Assembly (NCBI GenBank): GCA_028622995.1
Contig: JAJQJQ010000050.1
Span: 992,001-1,056,000 of the forward strand
DNA length: 64,000 nt
Direction of reading: 5' to 3'
Origin: Panagrolaimus kolymaensis
Taxonomy: Eukaryota; Nematoda; Chromadorea; Rhabditida; Panagrolaimidae
In this document: positions 39,601 to 51,792 of the stretch, piece after piece
Layout: every line of letters begins with the position of its first letter
How positions within the stretch are numbered: position 1 is the stretch's first letter
Position numbers and translations under genes: made by a program
Notes under the pieces: generated by a model
The model's database searches: none
Seen by the model: the letters and a program-made list of their open reading frames with translations, nothing else
What the model was told of the DNA's origin: nothing

Positions 39601-40531
39601 TTGAATGAACATAAATGGGTTGCTTTAAAAACCTTCGATCATAAACATGAATATCATTATCGGTGTCTTTGGGATCACATCGAAATGTCAAAAATCGATA
39701 TCCAATATTTGGTTCAACTTGTAAACCCATAAATGGTCGACCATCGGTACTTTCCACAACAGCAGCCGCGTGTCTTTCCCTTCCACGAATATCCACGATT
39801 CGAATATATTCTTGTGAAACTAAAGCAACTAAATCTCGTTCTTCTGGGAAAAACGAGCCTGCTGTAAGTTTTTCTCGAACAGGCCAATGCAAAAGTCGAG
39901 GGACATTGTCAAACCCAGTATGGCTAGCTTTTTCGAGATCAAAAATTGTGAATGAATTGTCTTTGTTGTGGGCACTAAAACTTATTTTTTTGATAGTAAA
40001 AACAATTATTTTTTTGTGAAACAAAACTTACGGAGATCGTTCACCAACAATTAAAAATTTATGTTTATCCACTGAACTCCAATCAATGCAAACGGGAGCT
40101 TTTTTAAGTTTAATCTCGTCATCAGGCATTCGAGTTGGATCTGCATTAGCTCGATGGAAAACTACTCGATTACTAAAACTTAGAGCCACTACACTGTCTT
40201 GCAAATAACTCAATGCCACAGATCTTGGAGAATCCTGAAACAATTAAATCTTTTTTCTAATCCTAAAAAACTAAAACTAAAGTTTCCATACATTTTTCAA
40301 AAAATCCATTTGATGAACTTTTTTAAATGGCACAATTCCATTTCTTTGTGCTTCATCTTCTTTATCGGAATCATTGCTTCCATTAATACTGGACCTTTCA
40401 GAATAATTTTCAACTACATCAAATTTATAATTTCTATCGACTTCAAATAAATTAAATGCATCACTATCGACAGTGAAAAATCTCCTTGGATTATATCGAA
40501 GCCATCTAAATTCTGATACAATTGGAATCAT
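36664..40531 (-). CDS. MIOS: GATOR2 complex subunit MIOS (WD40 plus C-terminal zinc domain)
   Basis: Eight exons (40531-40292, 40234-40032, 39974-39596, 39467-38627, 38535-38135, 38083-37826, 37656-37352, 37294-36664) close to 1085 residues, somewhat longer than human MIOS (875). The N-terminal half has WD40-type strands (VCIDWSSVDKHKFLIVGERS, DIHVYDRRFLKQPI, RRCIWNPHRRF). An alpha-solenoid follows. The C-terminal zinc domain is diagnostic: CSYCGRAAYPC, CGACRKPLPKCVICRHHYG, FCVWCHHGGHYNHIKDWF, CPATGCECRC. MIOS works with WDR24, WDR59, SEH1 and SEC13 at the lysosome, antagonising GATOR1 in amino-acid signalling to TORC1. The basic tail KVRVKRKSII and an acidic insert near residue 60 are extra. 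Intact. Confidence 0.93.
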
Positions 40532-41100
40532 ATTTTTTCACAGTTCCAAAAAGTATGAGTAAAAAGAAAGAAGCATTGAAAATGCGTGATACTTATTTAT
40601 TTTATGGCATGCTTTGGCACTCAAATGCATTTTGACAAAAACGTGGTAAAAAATAATTTAAAGGACCAACTCCCACCTAGCAATAAAAATTTACGATATA
40701 AATCAAGCATAAATTTTTACTTTGAATGTGTATTTGAAAAAGTGACGAATAGTTGTGCAATGCTTACGAAAAGAAAAATCTGGGATAGCCAAAAAAGGTC
40801 GTATAATATTTTCTATTTTGAAAAGCATAAAATTCTTTGAGGTAAAAATGAAGAAATGTGAGGAGAAAAACTGTAAAAAAGGGCGGAGAAAAAATGATAA
40901 TAATTGGATATTTTCCTAATAATGAAAACTAATATTTTCTTCTTCACTTTTATATTTTTTATTGCGTCAGATTCGCTTGGTCAATAACGGTTATTTTTCG
41001 CTAAAATCTTTTTTTCATGTTAAGTGTTAATCAATAATATTAAAATTTGATAACCTCAACTTTTTTCTTAAACTTAAAGGTAAATTATCATTTTTCAGTC
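40532..41100. other. Intergenic between divergent genes
   Basis: Promoter region shared by MIOS (minus) and the F-box-like gene (plus). The frame at 40586-40840 shows no domain and is not called. Confidence 0.5.
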
Positions 41101-41834
41101 ATGGATAATGATTCTGAAGTTACATTTGTTATCGTCGAAAAACCTAAAACTGATGATAAGGGAGATATCTATCATGCTCGCCAATATATTTTCTTTCCGT
41201 ATAAATTCAGAAAATATATCTACAAGAAAAGTAATCCATTTGTAAAAGCCAAGTTATATGAAACGTGCAAACTCTTTGCTTTGGATAATGATATCCATTG
41301 CTATGATCAAATACTCGACAACTTAGCAATATCTTTTGAGTTAGCAAACATTGTAATAGAAGACAAAGCAATATGGTGTCAGGCTCTTTCTGATCTAAAT
41401 GGAAAAGCAATTTGGGTAAGGGAAACCTTTTACATTGATGTGGAATTTGATAAAGATTCTCTGTCTGCTATCATTCGTGGATGCACTGCCAAAGATATTT
41501 CAATTCATTCAAATATTTCAATGAAAGATTTTGAGCTCTTAACTGCCTTTCATTTTGTAAATATTTTAATTGTTTGTGTAGTTATTGATCAAGATGGAAA
41601 TGCTTTTTCCGTGGAAGATATTATTTCGGCCGTGCCAAATGCAACTGATATTACGTAATGATTTAATACAATATAAATAACTAACTAAGCTTCAAATCTT
41701 TCAGAATAAATAAATGCAGAATAACACCGACAACCGATGAATGGATAACAAAACGAAAGCGTGTGAAAGAAATTAAACAATTAATTTTACGTTTCTCTGA
41801 GGTACAAAGACTTAATGATTACTTAATTTATTAA
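41101..41834 (+). CDS. F-box-like family protein, C-terminally short
   Basis: Exon 41101-41654 joins exon 41705 onward in phase. The frame runs to a stop at 41832-41834, or, if a 41-nt intron at 41802-41842 is removed, stops two codons later. The protein is about 220-230 residues. An F-box-like segment (FPYKFRKYIYKKSNPFVKAK followed by LYETCKLF) aligns with the F-box-like helix of the 21-23 kb gene. The shared family motif appears as VIDQDGNAFSVEDIISAVPN. Compared with that relative it lacks the last ~60 residues. No frameshift is seen, so it may be functional or recently shortened. F-box proteins recruit substrates to SCF ubiquitin ligases; function here is inferred from shape only. Confidence 0.65.
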
Positions 41835-42572
41835 TGATTTAGAAATAACTGATTTCACCGGTCGCCTTAGAGCAATTCTTTTTTTCGTTTTTTGTTATAT
41901 ATGCATGAGTCAAAATTTATTAAGATTTTAAATTTCTTTAATGTCTAATTATCTACAGTTCCAAACTTTCGATTATAATTTAACATAATTTTCTATTCTT
42001 CTTGCCGCTATTTCTTAGTTTGATACTGTTCTTTAATTGTTAAAAATTTTCTCATTAATTTGTGTTTTTGTTTTTCATTTTGTTTACTCAATTGATAAAT
42101 AAATCTTGCATTACTTGAGTTATTCTACTTTGCTACTTAACATCTACATCGAACTTGTTCTTTTGACTGAGTAACTTAACTATCGAGGTGATCCAAAAAA
42201 TTCAGATATAAAACAACATGATGAATTTTTTTGTGAAATTAAAGAGTACTACCTTTTTTACTTACTTCGATGATAGCTAATTATAACAACATCAATGAAT
42301 TAAAAAAAAAAAGTCCCAACTGGAAATTTAAATAAATAGTTATAATTTTTGTGAAACTTGCATCTAAGCGTATTTTTTTAGTTTAAAGAACAACATTTAT
42401 CTAATCATTATATGACTTTTATTCTTCTTTTTTCGCCCAAAAACCATTGATTCTTTTTTGTTTTGTTTACCATTGGTTTTGCCTTAAGTGCCTCCCCTCC
42501 TTAAGCAGGAAAACAAATTATTCGTTGGGAGTATCTTTCCTTGTCAAATTTTCAAAAAAAATATTTTTTTAG
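41835..42572. other. Intergenic
   Basis: AT-rich spacer leading to the hAT-like element. Nothing else recognised. Confidence 0.5.
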
Positions 42573-42580
42573 CTTGCATC

Positions 42581-42795
42581 CAGGCCTCTTCCTTCGGCCC
42601 GTCCAGCCCGGCCCGGCCCGCGGGCCGGGCCGAGCCGGGCCGAACATTTTTTAAAAAAAGTAAAAAAATATAAGGAATTACCAAGGCAAAAAAAAATTTT
42701 GAAGGGCCGGCCCGCGGGCAGGGCCGGGCTGGGCCCATTTTTGGACGGGCCAGGCCGGGCCGGGCCTGCAAAAGTCGGCCCGTGGAAGAGGCCTG
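42581..42795. mobile_element. Non-autonomous hAT-like MITE, GC-rich foldback type
   Basis: A 215-bp element with perfect 12-bp terminal inverted repeats (CAGGCCTCTTCC...GGAAGAGGCCTG), flanked by a perfect 8-bp target duplication CTTGCATC (42573-42580 and 42796-42803). An 8-bp duplication and CA(G)...(C)TG ends are typical of the hAT superfamily. The interior is made of GGCCC/GGGCC units forming near-perfect palindromes (for example CGGCCCGCGGGCCG) around an AT-rich centre. It cannot encode a transposase; the open frames across it are products of the GC-rich repeats. It ends 30 bp before the ATG of the Gln-rich gene. Confidence 0.92.
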
Positions 42796-42825
42796 CTTGC
42801 ATCAGTATTTTTTAATTTATTAATA

Positions 42826-45800
42826 ATGAGTTTCAACTCATTACCCAAAGATTATATGAAAAATATTTCAGGTTCTATGGCAGCTTCAAGTTCCCAATCA
42901 AGGCTTCCTGTAGAAAATGGAAGAAATTCCAAAATTGAACAATCTGAAGCTGTGCGTCGTCCATTTTCACCAACATCCGAAAAATATATAAGAAAATTGG
43001 ATCGATTAGTAAAAATTTATGAAAAAATTTCTGAGGTTTATTATTTTTCATTCTCAAAAATGTTTTCTTTTTATATATTCCCATCCATATTATTTTTAGA
43101 AAAATGACAAATTGCGATATCACATAGTCAAAGTTAAAGAAGAAGTCAACAAATTATTGCATACTAAAAGGCATTTATGTTGTCGATTATCAAGTTTCAA
43201 TGATGCCTATATGGATGAAAACCTTGAAATACCAGATACTAATAATCGAGATGCAAACTTTGAGAAACTTATTGGCGATGTTATTACTAGCACTGAACCC
43301 ATTGGTCCGCCAGCATCCAAGAAAAGAAGGATTGTTGAACCAAAGAAACCCGCGCCAGTCGCTGCCGTTGTTGTTGTTGTTAGTTATTTTTCCTTAAAAA
43401 TCTCCATTATTTTATAATTTGAAAAAATTTTTAGAAGCCCAATGTTGAGAAACAAAATTCCGAGGAACCTGAAGCTCGAGAAGCAATAAATAGAATTTTA
43501 AATGACGCCAAATCTTTAATGAAGCAACAACAACGAGAGCAAGAAGAATATACTCGGCAGCAATCCCAAGCTCAAAAACGCTACCAACAACAACAAGGGA
43601 CTCAAATGAATTTAATTCGCCAACAACAGCAACAACAAATTCAAGAGAATGGTAATAAAAATAGTGAAACAAAAGGAGCAACAAATGAATCAGGAAGTTA
43701 TTCAGCTCCAGTAATTCAAGGAAATCAAAAACCATCATCGACAGGTTTTTTGCCAGGGCATATACAACCAAGCTTAAATCGAACAATGTCAACTCCAACA
43801 ACCACGCAATCCCAAAATCATGGTCATGGTAATCAGCAATCAAATACACCCCAGTTTGCAACCTCTGACTCAAGTGATGGCAAACAAGTTTATAAAAGTT
43901 CCCTTCCATTACCCCAAACTCCAGGTGTATATATTCTTGCTCATGGTCAGCAACTAATTAAGCAGCCACAACATATCCAAAATGAAATGATGTCGATGGA
44001 AGTTGATAAACCAAATACATCTAATTCTGGTATTCAGAAATCGAGTTCACAACCGTATATTGTTAGTCATCATGATTTACCACCAAAAAATAATTCTGAT
44101 CAACAACAAATGGTAATTTTTAATTTTCCATAATTAGCTATTTTTATAATTTTGTTTTTAGCCCCAACAATATCGTATTCAATATCCAAGTGGAGATGGA
44201 CAAAAAGGTGGATCAGCTCAGCCTCAAATTCTTATCCATCGCTATCAACAGCAAATCAATGCTCCAAATACTCAGCAACAGCCACAAAAAGGCCAGCAAC
44301 AGCTTTCGCAACCATCCCAAATTCAAATACTTTCACCAGGTCCTAAAGGTCCTCCACTACAAGCCCAAATTACATCTCAACCTTTACCAACTGGAAGTCA
44401 ACCTTCTGGATATCAACAAATTGTTCGAGTTCGACAACAATCTGATGGAACAATGAATTCTAATGAATATCCGCAGCAGTCACAAAATATTCAAATGGAG
44501 CAAGTAAAATTATATTATACTCCTCGACAACTTCAGGATCCAAGTACTATCAACCCACAATTGCTTCCACACCGGCAAATGAATGCTCAACGGCTTCAAA
44601 TGGAGCAACAAGTTAAAGAGAGGGAGAGAATGAAGCAGCAGCAATTAGAAGGTGGCGATAAAAGTGATAAAGGTTCTTCAGCTCAACAACCCCAAAACCA
44701 GCATCAACAAGGAATGCAACAAATTGTTATTCAGCAATCTGGCCAACAAATGCATCAGCAAATTCATTCCCAGCCAAGGCTTCGAGAAGCTTTACAAAAT
44801 GCAGGAAATGGAAATAATGACCCTCAACAAAGACAGCAACAAATTCAATTTATTCAAGGTGTTCCAACAAATTTGATTCAAACACAAAGTCAAGGCCAAG
44901 GAGCACAAAGAATTATAACTTCATCTCAAAAACAACAACAAATCCCTAAAAACATTCAACAACAAAATATTCAAATGTCATCATCGCCCCAGCAGCAACA
45001 AAATAATGTTTATCTAATTGATTCATCTCGATGTATTCGATTAGCTTCGAGAGATTCATTAAATCAACAACATCCACATGGTCAGGGTCATCATCAACTT
45101 GTTGGAGTTCAACCAGATTCAATATATCGAATGCCATTCAATGTTTCTGGTGGAACTCAAGCAATTCGATATTATTTACCACAAAATATGGCAACTGCTA
45201 CTAACCAACAGCAGCAACAGCAACAACAGCAACAAGGAGTTACAATAACTTCATCGCCACAAAAACCTTTATCTTCGTCATCATCATCTCAAAATATTTC
45301 TTCTAAAAATAACGAAAGAAAATTTGATAGGCTTTTGCGAGCTTCATCCATCGATCATTTACTTCCCGATGCTCCCGATAATGACAATAGCAACAACAAC
45401 AGCAGCGGCAGTGGAAGTGGAAGTAATAATAAAAATGATGATAATATTGATTGGTCAATATATGAGGAACCAAAACCTAAAACAAGTCCAAGAAAAGCTC
45501 CAACTCCTAGAAAACGAGGAGCAGCAATTAAAGTGGATTCAAATAGTGATGCAATGGCAAGAATTTCACCCATTCTTGCACAGTTTAAACAAGAAATGGC
45601 TCAATCTACTGTTGCTCAAGAACAACAACATCAACAAGCATTAACGATGGCAGCAAGAAATGCAAATAAAGTTACACCTATTCGAGCAAGAAAACGTCCA
45701 ACAAAAGCTGAAAAAGATGCTAAAGAAGCTGCAGCAGCAGTAAAATCAACAACAAGCCAAAGTGGACCGGCGTCAGTTACTTCCAACCAAGGTGGAGGAC

Positions 45801-46144
45801 CATCATCAGTGTCATCAACTACAACAGATCCAACTCCAATTGCTGCCACTACTCCAATTGAGGAGCAGCAACAACCAATAATTAGTGATAATTTATTACA
45901 ATTACCTACTGAACAACCTGGAAATAGTAAAGAGACAGCATTGGATATACTTAAAAAAATTCCAACTATTATTGTAACTGCAGCCACACCTGAACCCAAT
46001 AAACAAAAAGTTGCTGTTGTTAGTGATGGTTCCATTATTCTTCCACCCCCAACCCAAGTAATCCAAGCTCCTGAACAAGTACCATCATTATCTCAATCTC
46101 AATCGATCTCAGCAGAGAGAGCAGAATCTCCACTTCCCCAGTAA
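42826..46144 (+). CDS. Gln-rich nuclear protein with TFPT (INO80F)-like coiled coil
   Basis: Four exons (42826-43035, 43100-43378, 43435-44112, 44162-46144), all phase 0, give 1049 residues. Residues ~50-115 form a coiled coil (IRKLDRLVKIYEKISE, then LRYHIVKVKEEVNKLLHTKR ending RLSSFNDAY). This follows the pattern of TFPT/Amida, an INO80 chromatin-remodelling subunit, including the R-L-x-S-[YF]-x-D-x-Y-type end. A basic nuclear-localisation-type segment SKKRRIVEPKK follows. The remaining ~850 residues are Gln/Ser/Asn-rich and presumably disordered, with a ten-glutamine run at about 45.21-45.24 kb and motifs such as KFDRLLRASSIDHLLPDAPD. INO80 membership is an inference from the coiled coil alone. 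The start ATG lies 23 bp after the MITE target duplication. Confidence 0.8.
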
Positions 46145-46726
46145 AAATGTGTTTTTATAATATTCATTTTTTAGTTTGCTTCATTTTGATAATTACTCTT
46201 TGTATGATTGCATTTGTAACTTGTTTGAACATAAATAAAGAAAAGAAAATTGATTAAAGCTGTTTAGTTTTTAGTTTAAAAATATTCGTCACCACTAAAC
46301 TATTGTTTCATAAAAATTGAAAAGTTTGTGACAGTTATGATGAGAAACATTAATCAAATCTATCCGACGAACTCTTTTTCGAAAATTCCAATGATTTGAT
46401 TGTCTATTAAACTATATGCATCTTTAGTTTCTTTGTGTCTAGTTTAAAAAATAAATGTTTGAAGTTTTTAACAAATTTATGTTGCTTTCAATCTCGTAAA
46501 ATTTTGCAGCTGTTGAAAGAAAATTTGAATACTCAAAAAAAATTACTCATAAAGATAACTATTGGCATTTTGTCCAAATTTGAAAACCACGTTGCTGCAT
46601 ATAAAAAAAGTTTAATGGAAAAGATTTACCTCGACTGATAAATCTCCTCCATTCATCTATCGCATTCTTCTTCTTCTTTTTCTTTCTCCCCTCCTTCTTT
46701 TAGCCCGGATAATTTTTTATATTCCG
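46145..46726. other. Intergenic
   Basis: AT-rich spacer between the Gln-rich gene and the NTPDase gene. A CT-rich tract lies immediately upstream of the NTPDase start. No gene recognised. Confidence 0.5.
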
Positions 46727-49298
46727 ATGGCGAGAATGGAGTGGAAATTGAAAACATTAATGCTATTGCTGCTTGGTATTGGAATGTTTTTTCTTTTGTT
46801 GTATTTATTAGCTGACAAATCGTCATATGGTGAAACTGGTTGGGTTTTTGATACTTTATTTTCATATCTTGTTTTTAATTAAGCTTCTTTTTTAGCAGAC
46901 GACCGTGATTATTCTTATGGACTTATTATTGATGCAGGATCAACAGGCTCAAGGCTGTTTTTATATCGATGGTGGTCACCTTCTTCGAATCATATGATTA
47001 AGATTGAACCAGTGCTGGATGAAAATAGACTAGCAATAGTTCGAAAAGTTTCTCCCGGTTTGAGTACATTTGGAAGTAAACCTGAAGATGCCCCTGGTTA
47101 GCGTGTTACTTATTTGCTCCTTTAAAAAAAATGGTGGTTTCAGCTTATATTCGACCTCTGCTGGAGTACGCATATCGTTATATTCCATCTAACAAACGTG
47201 ATTCAACTTCATTCTTCTTATTTGCGACAGCTGGAATGAGATTATTGCCACAAGTGTAAGCTATAAATTTGCCCATTGACGTGTTGCAAAGTAATACTAT
47301 TAATCGTTTACTTTATAGGGAACAAGATGCGGTGATAGATTCGATTCGCAAAGGGCTTCCACATATGACGAAGCTGAAAATACTACCAGAAAATATTCAA
47401 GTTATTGATGGAAAATGGGAAGGAATCTATAATTGGATTGCTGTCAATTATATTCTTGGACGCTTTGATCCTCGTGAAGATTTAAATACTGCTCTACCGA
47501 AACGTAAACCAACTGTAGGAATGATTGATATGGGTGGTGCTTCGACTCAAATTGCATTGGAAATTCCATTGATTGAGTTTAAAAGCGATAATGTTCAAAC
47601 TGTTAATCTTGGATCGATTGATGATAGTGACGATTATCGATATCAGCTTTTCGTTACAACTTTCTTGGGTTATGGTGTCAATGAAGGAGCAAAGAAGTAT
47701 GAAAGATTTTTGAATAATGTAATGGAAAACTCAACAGGAGAAATATCGTATGTTCGTGATGGTTGTCTTCCGGTTAATTTGATGAAAATTGTTACTAAAG
47801 AAGATGGATCACAATATGTTAGAAAGGTAAACTATCGTTTGCTTTTATTGCTATTCGTTTTACCAATACCCTTCGCTTATCGTAGTTGACAACCTTGTCG
47901 TGGGTTTCTGTCCATCCTTACCAACAAAGCTTCTTTGATTTGCTTCGGGTTATGGTTACATTGGCTGAAGAAAAAGCTTGCTTGTACTTTTCAAAATCTT
48001 TACGTTTACTTTTCAGGGAACTGGAGAATGGGATAGTTGCGTCAAAAATATTGTAAAGATTCTTACCGATGAACCACCAAAATGTCCGGTTTTAAAGCAG
48101 TGTTACTTCGGCGGTATATTAGCTCCTCCAATTCAATTATCAGAAATAGAACTTTATGGATTTAGCGAATATTGGTATTCAGTAGATGATGTGCTGGCAC
48201 TTGGTGGTGCATATAATCACTCAACCTTTGAAGAACGAGCAAGAGACTTTTGTAAACAAAGATGGCCAGCAATAAAAGTATGTTATAATCTTCTTACTTA
48301 TCCTTGTTTTGCATTGTTTACTATTTATATATACATTCGATTTATTAATCTTATGTTTCTTTTTTAGTCGAAAGCACGTGCTCAATTGTATCCAAAAGCT
48401 AATGAAGAAAGACTGGAATCACAATGTTTTAAATCGGCTTGGATTCATGCAATATTACATGATGGATTTCTCGTGAATGAAAATCAACACAAATTTCAAA
48501 GTGCAAACAAGATTGCTGAACAAGAAGTTCAATGGGCATTAGGTGCAATGATATATCACAATAGATATTCTCCCATTCAACAAGGTGTTTCAAGGTTTGT
48601 TGTTATATTTAATTTACGTAATTTTCATTGTAACATAAATATTTGTAATTTCTCACTTTCTGTTTATGTTTCTGTTTTCGGTTATGCGCTCGTTCTTTAA
48701 ACCACTTTATAACTTTAGCTTTTCATAGTAAGATTTCGCCCTAATTTTCTTTGAAAGCTTAGTGACTAAAACTTTTAATCTTTTCCTTCCTCGATGAAGC
48801 ATTTATGTAGGTTGCTCGAACTTTTAATTTTTAATTTCACGCGGATAAAACAAACTAAAAACTCAAGCTTCTTTAATCCCTAAAGGGATTTCAGGACATT
48901 TTGAGTCCCTTCTAATTATTGACCACATAAGCCAGACAGGAAACTAAAAGCTTTAGTTACTTTCATTAGTGTGGCGCACAACTACTGTAATTTTATTAAA
49001 AAAATTTGATGAAATTTTATGACTAATTTGTTTTAATTTATTCCTTTTTTGCAGCACTTCACCTGCTGGATATAGTCAACCTATTCTTCAAGGCATTGTG
49101 ATATTTGCTATTATATTATTTATTGCTTTTATTTCACATTACATTTGGTCACGATTTTATAACAATAAAAAGATAACACGAAACCGCCATGGTGGCAGTG
49201 GATTTAATTATCATCGATTACCAAATCTCACGGATGTTGAGTTTGGGGAAAAAGTTCAAAAATCATCAAGAAGTTATGCTTCGTCTTTCTTCCAATAA
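46727..49298 (+). CDS. Ecto/Golgi nucleoside diphosphatase (GDA1/CD39 family, ENTPD4/7 type)
   Basis: Seven exons (46727-46829, 46896-47096, 47144-47255, 47319-47826, 48017-48277, 48368-48594, 49055-49298) close to 551 residues. Apyrase conserved regions are visible: ACR1 DAGSTGSR (residues 47-54), ACR2 [12 protein letters not shown]3 [20 protein letters not shown]4 [15 protein letters not shown]5 around QWALGAM. Two membrane anchors, at about residues 10-30 and 481-502, put the catalytic part in the lumen. This is the layout of ENTPD4/7 and C. elegans MIG-23, Golgi NDPases that clear UDP/GDP during protein glycosylation. Conserved luminal cysteines and N-glycosylation sequons (NNVMENST) fit. 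The last intron (48595-49054) is 460 nt, longer than the rest. Confidence 0.93.
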
Positions 49299-50066
49299 AA
49301 AATATTATTATTGTATCCATTTCTCCGGTACTTTCTTATTATAATTTTCTAATACGTGTATTTTTATCTAATATTTTTATTTTTTGGATTTATCTACAAA
49401 TATTTAACCAAAGGTGGTATCTATAAATAACAAACAAAACATTTTTTTTATTATTTATGTGATGACTAATGCGGGATTTTTTTTGTTTTTTCATAGATTA
49501 AAACACTTCTAATTCATTCCATTTTATTCTTTATCTTTTCTTTATCTTTTTCTTACTCATCCACAGTAATCCATCTATCAAACAAAAAAACTCTTCTTTT
49601 ATTATTTTTTGTTGTCCTTTTTTTTGTTATAAATATTTTGGGTTTGTTATGCATATTTTTTTGTGAGTGCCAGAAAATTAGTATATTTTCTTTATGGTAA
49701 AAATATTTTAGGTTTTTATATTTAGAATTAACTATGATATTTTTATTTTATTAAAAATTACGTACAGAGACGATTTATAAATTATAAATTATTATTTGAT
49801 GAAATAAATAAACTTTTACTTTTTTCTTATAAAATTTTTCATTTGCCCTTTATCCATGCTTGCTTTCACACACACATACGTTTAATTAGTCACCGCTTTT
49901 TTTTTCTTGTGAGTCTATGAATGGAGACATTTATAAATGCCAAAATGAAACTAACAACAAACTAAACAAAATAAAATAACACTACGCAATGCTCTTTTTT
50001 TTTTTGCTTCCTTCATGGACTTGGCATGGCTTGGCTTGGTTTTTACAACTGCTTTTAAATGTCAAA
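49299..50066. other. 3' flank of NTPDase gene
   Basis: AT-rich, with an AATAAA-type signal near 49803. No gene. Confidence 0.5.
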
Positions 50067-50074
50067 GCGGCAAC

Positions 50075-50203
50075 CAGTGTTACATATTTTTTGGTTTATC
50101 GCCTCCGCCTCCGCCTCCACCTCCGGAGGCGCGGAGGCGATAAAAATACGTTAGTTTTTTGAAACATCGCCTCCACCTCCGGAGGCGGAGGCGTGTAACA
50201 CTG
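50075..50203. mobile_element. Second hAT-like MITE, 129 bp
   Basis: Perfect 10-bp terminal inverted repeats CAGTGTTACA...TGTAACACTG with a perfect 8-bp target duplication GCGGCAAC (50067-50074 and 50204-50211). The interior has two inverted GC-rich blocks built from CGCCTC/GAGGCG hexamers around palindromic CCTCCGGAGG cores, separated by an AT-rich centre. No coding capacity. Its ends differ from those of the 42.6 kb element, so it is a different family with the same architecture. Confidence 0.92.
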
Positions 50204-50211
50204 GCGGCAAC

Positions 50212-51792
50212 CTTCTTTCTAGATGAATTTTTTTGTTGTTTTATTAACATTTTAAAACACCAGCAAACAAAACATACAAACAAAACAAACACCCATGCTT
50301 CTGGGAAACAAACTACCATTTAAAGAATAATATAAAAAAGTTTAGAGAGGAATACAAAATGATGGAAGGATATAAACCAACCACGTGGCTTTTTTTAGTT
50401 GCTGCTGCTCCATTTTTTTCCATTTTATTTTCCCTCCAAATGATTTTTCAAATTTTGTCGCCTGCTTTTTTCAATTTTTTTGTTTAGAAACAACAAAATA
50501 ATATTTAATTTTTGTGTTGGTTTTTTTTATTCGCATACTTACTACTACTTACTACTTATTAACTTACTACGCAACAACAGCAATATTTTGGCCATCGGGT
50601 GCACGCAGGTCACATTTGCCATGTTTGTCGCTTGCTTTTATTTATTTTTTTATTTCTCTTTTATGTATATGTATGTCATTGGCATTTTAATATACAAACA
50701 TATAAAACCCTGAGATTATTTTTTTTGTCCATGTGTTTGAGTGAGTGGATGTTGTTTTTTTTCTGTTTGTTTCGTTGGTATTTGCTCTCAATGAGCGAGA
50801 GCGAGCGCGCTTTCATTCGCTCATTCAATTCAAAGTAAAGAGAAAAAATAAAAAATGAAATAAAATGAAACATTTTTTTGTTTTGTTTTTGCTTTGCCCT
50901 TTTCATTTTTTTTTCATTCAGATGACTGACTGAAAAAGAGAAGTAAAATGAAGCCCTTTTAGATAGATGGCGACGACATTAAAACCACATGCATTCATAC
51001 AAACACATCCACCCCACTTTTTTTTTATGAAAAGGAAGAAGACGTAAAATCTTTTAGAGAGGAGTTTAAGTCAAAAAAACAAAACAAAATATAAAAAAAC
51101 ATGTTTCATGACTCAAGAATTCGAATTCAAAGAAGCTCCATAAATGAATGAAAAAAAAGAAAGATTTAAACAGGAAGAAAAAAAAAAATTTGTTTGTTTG
51201 TGCCAAATCAAAATAATAAAAAATATGGAGGCGGAAAAAGGGTTTAATTCCATGCATCATTGATGAAAGTTGAAAAAAAAGTAAAGAAAAAGTTTGCAAA
51301 AAAAAAATATTATACGGAATTGGAAATTTTGTTTGAAATGAATCATTTCATTTTTTCTTCTATTTTTTCACTATCCTTCGAGATTAGAACCTCACCTTAT
51401 TTTTTTCGTTAGATTTATTTTTAAGATCCTTATATTTGCAATTGGTCTTTGTACTCCTTTCTTTGATACGCATTAAATTTAGATTGGAAAAAAATTATAA
51501 TGGTAAACATCAGTGTTAAAAAAAGTATACAACCGTGCACGTTTTAAATAATGGCACACCTTTTTTTGTTTGTTGGATGATAAGATTTTTTTTTTCAATG
51601 CTATTTGACCAGTTATCGCTGAAACACACACTCACTCACCTCGAACAATCCTTAATTTGATATGATACAAAGAAGGTCCTTGAAAAGTAATGGAAAGGCC
51701 TTTGGTACAAAAGGTGAATAAAAAAACTGCAAAATCCTCACTTTTTTTTATTTGTCTTTGACTATCAAAAAAAGAGGAAACTTTGAGTAACG
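50212..51792. other. Intergenic upstream of galectin gene
   Basis: AT-rich with simple-sequence stretches. A short hairpin (AATGAGCGA 50790-50798 with TCGCTCATT 50817-50825) flanks a GAGCGA-rich loop. Open frames here are Phe/Lys-rich artefacts. Confidence 0.45.

Noticed and set aside
42488..42802. Pro/Gly/Ala/Arg-rich open frames on both strands
   Set aside because: They are translations of the GGCCC repeats of the MITE, not genes.
45631..46035. 134-residue minus-strand frame
   Set aside because: Antisense shadow of the Gln/Ala/Thr-rich coding exon.
35425..46360. About 30 nt of similarity between 35.43 kb (gacagtatgataagaaac...) and 46.33 kb (gacagttatgatgagaaac...)
   Set aside because: Too short and too AT-rich to call a repeat by eye.
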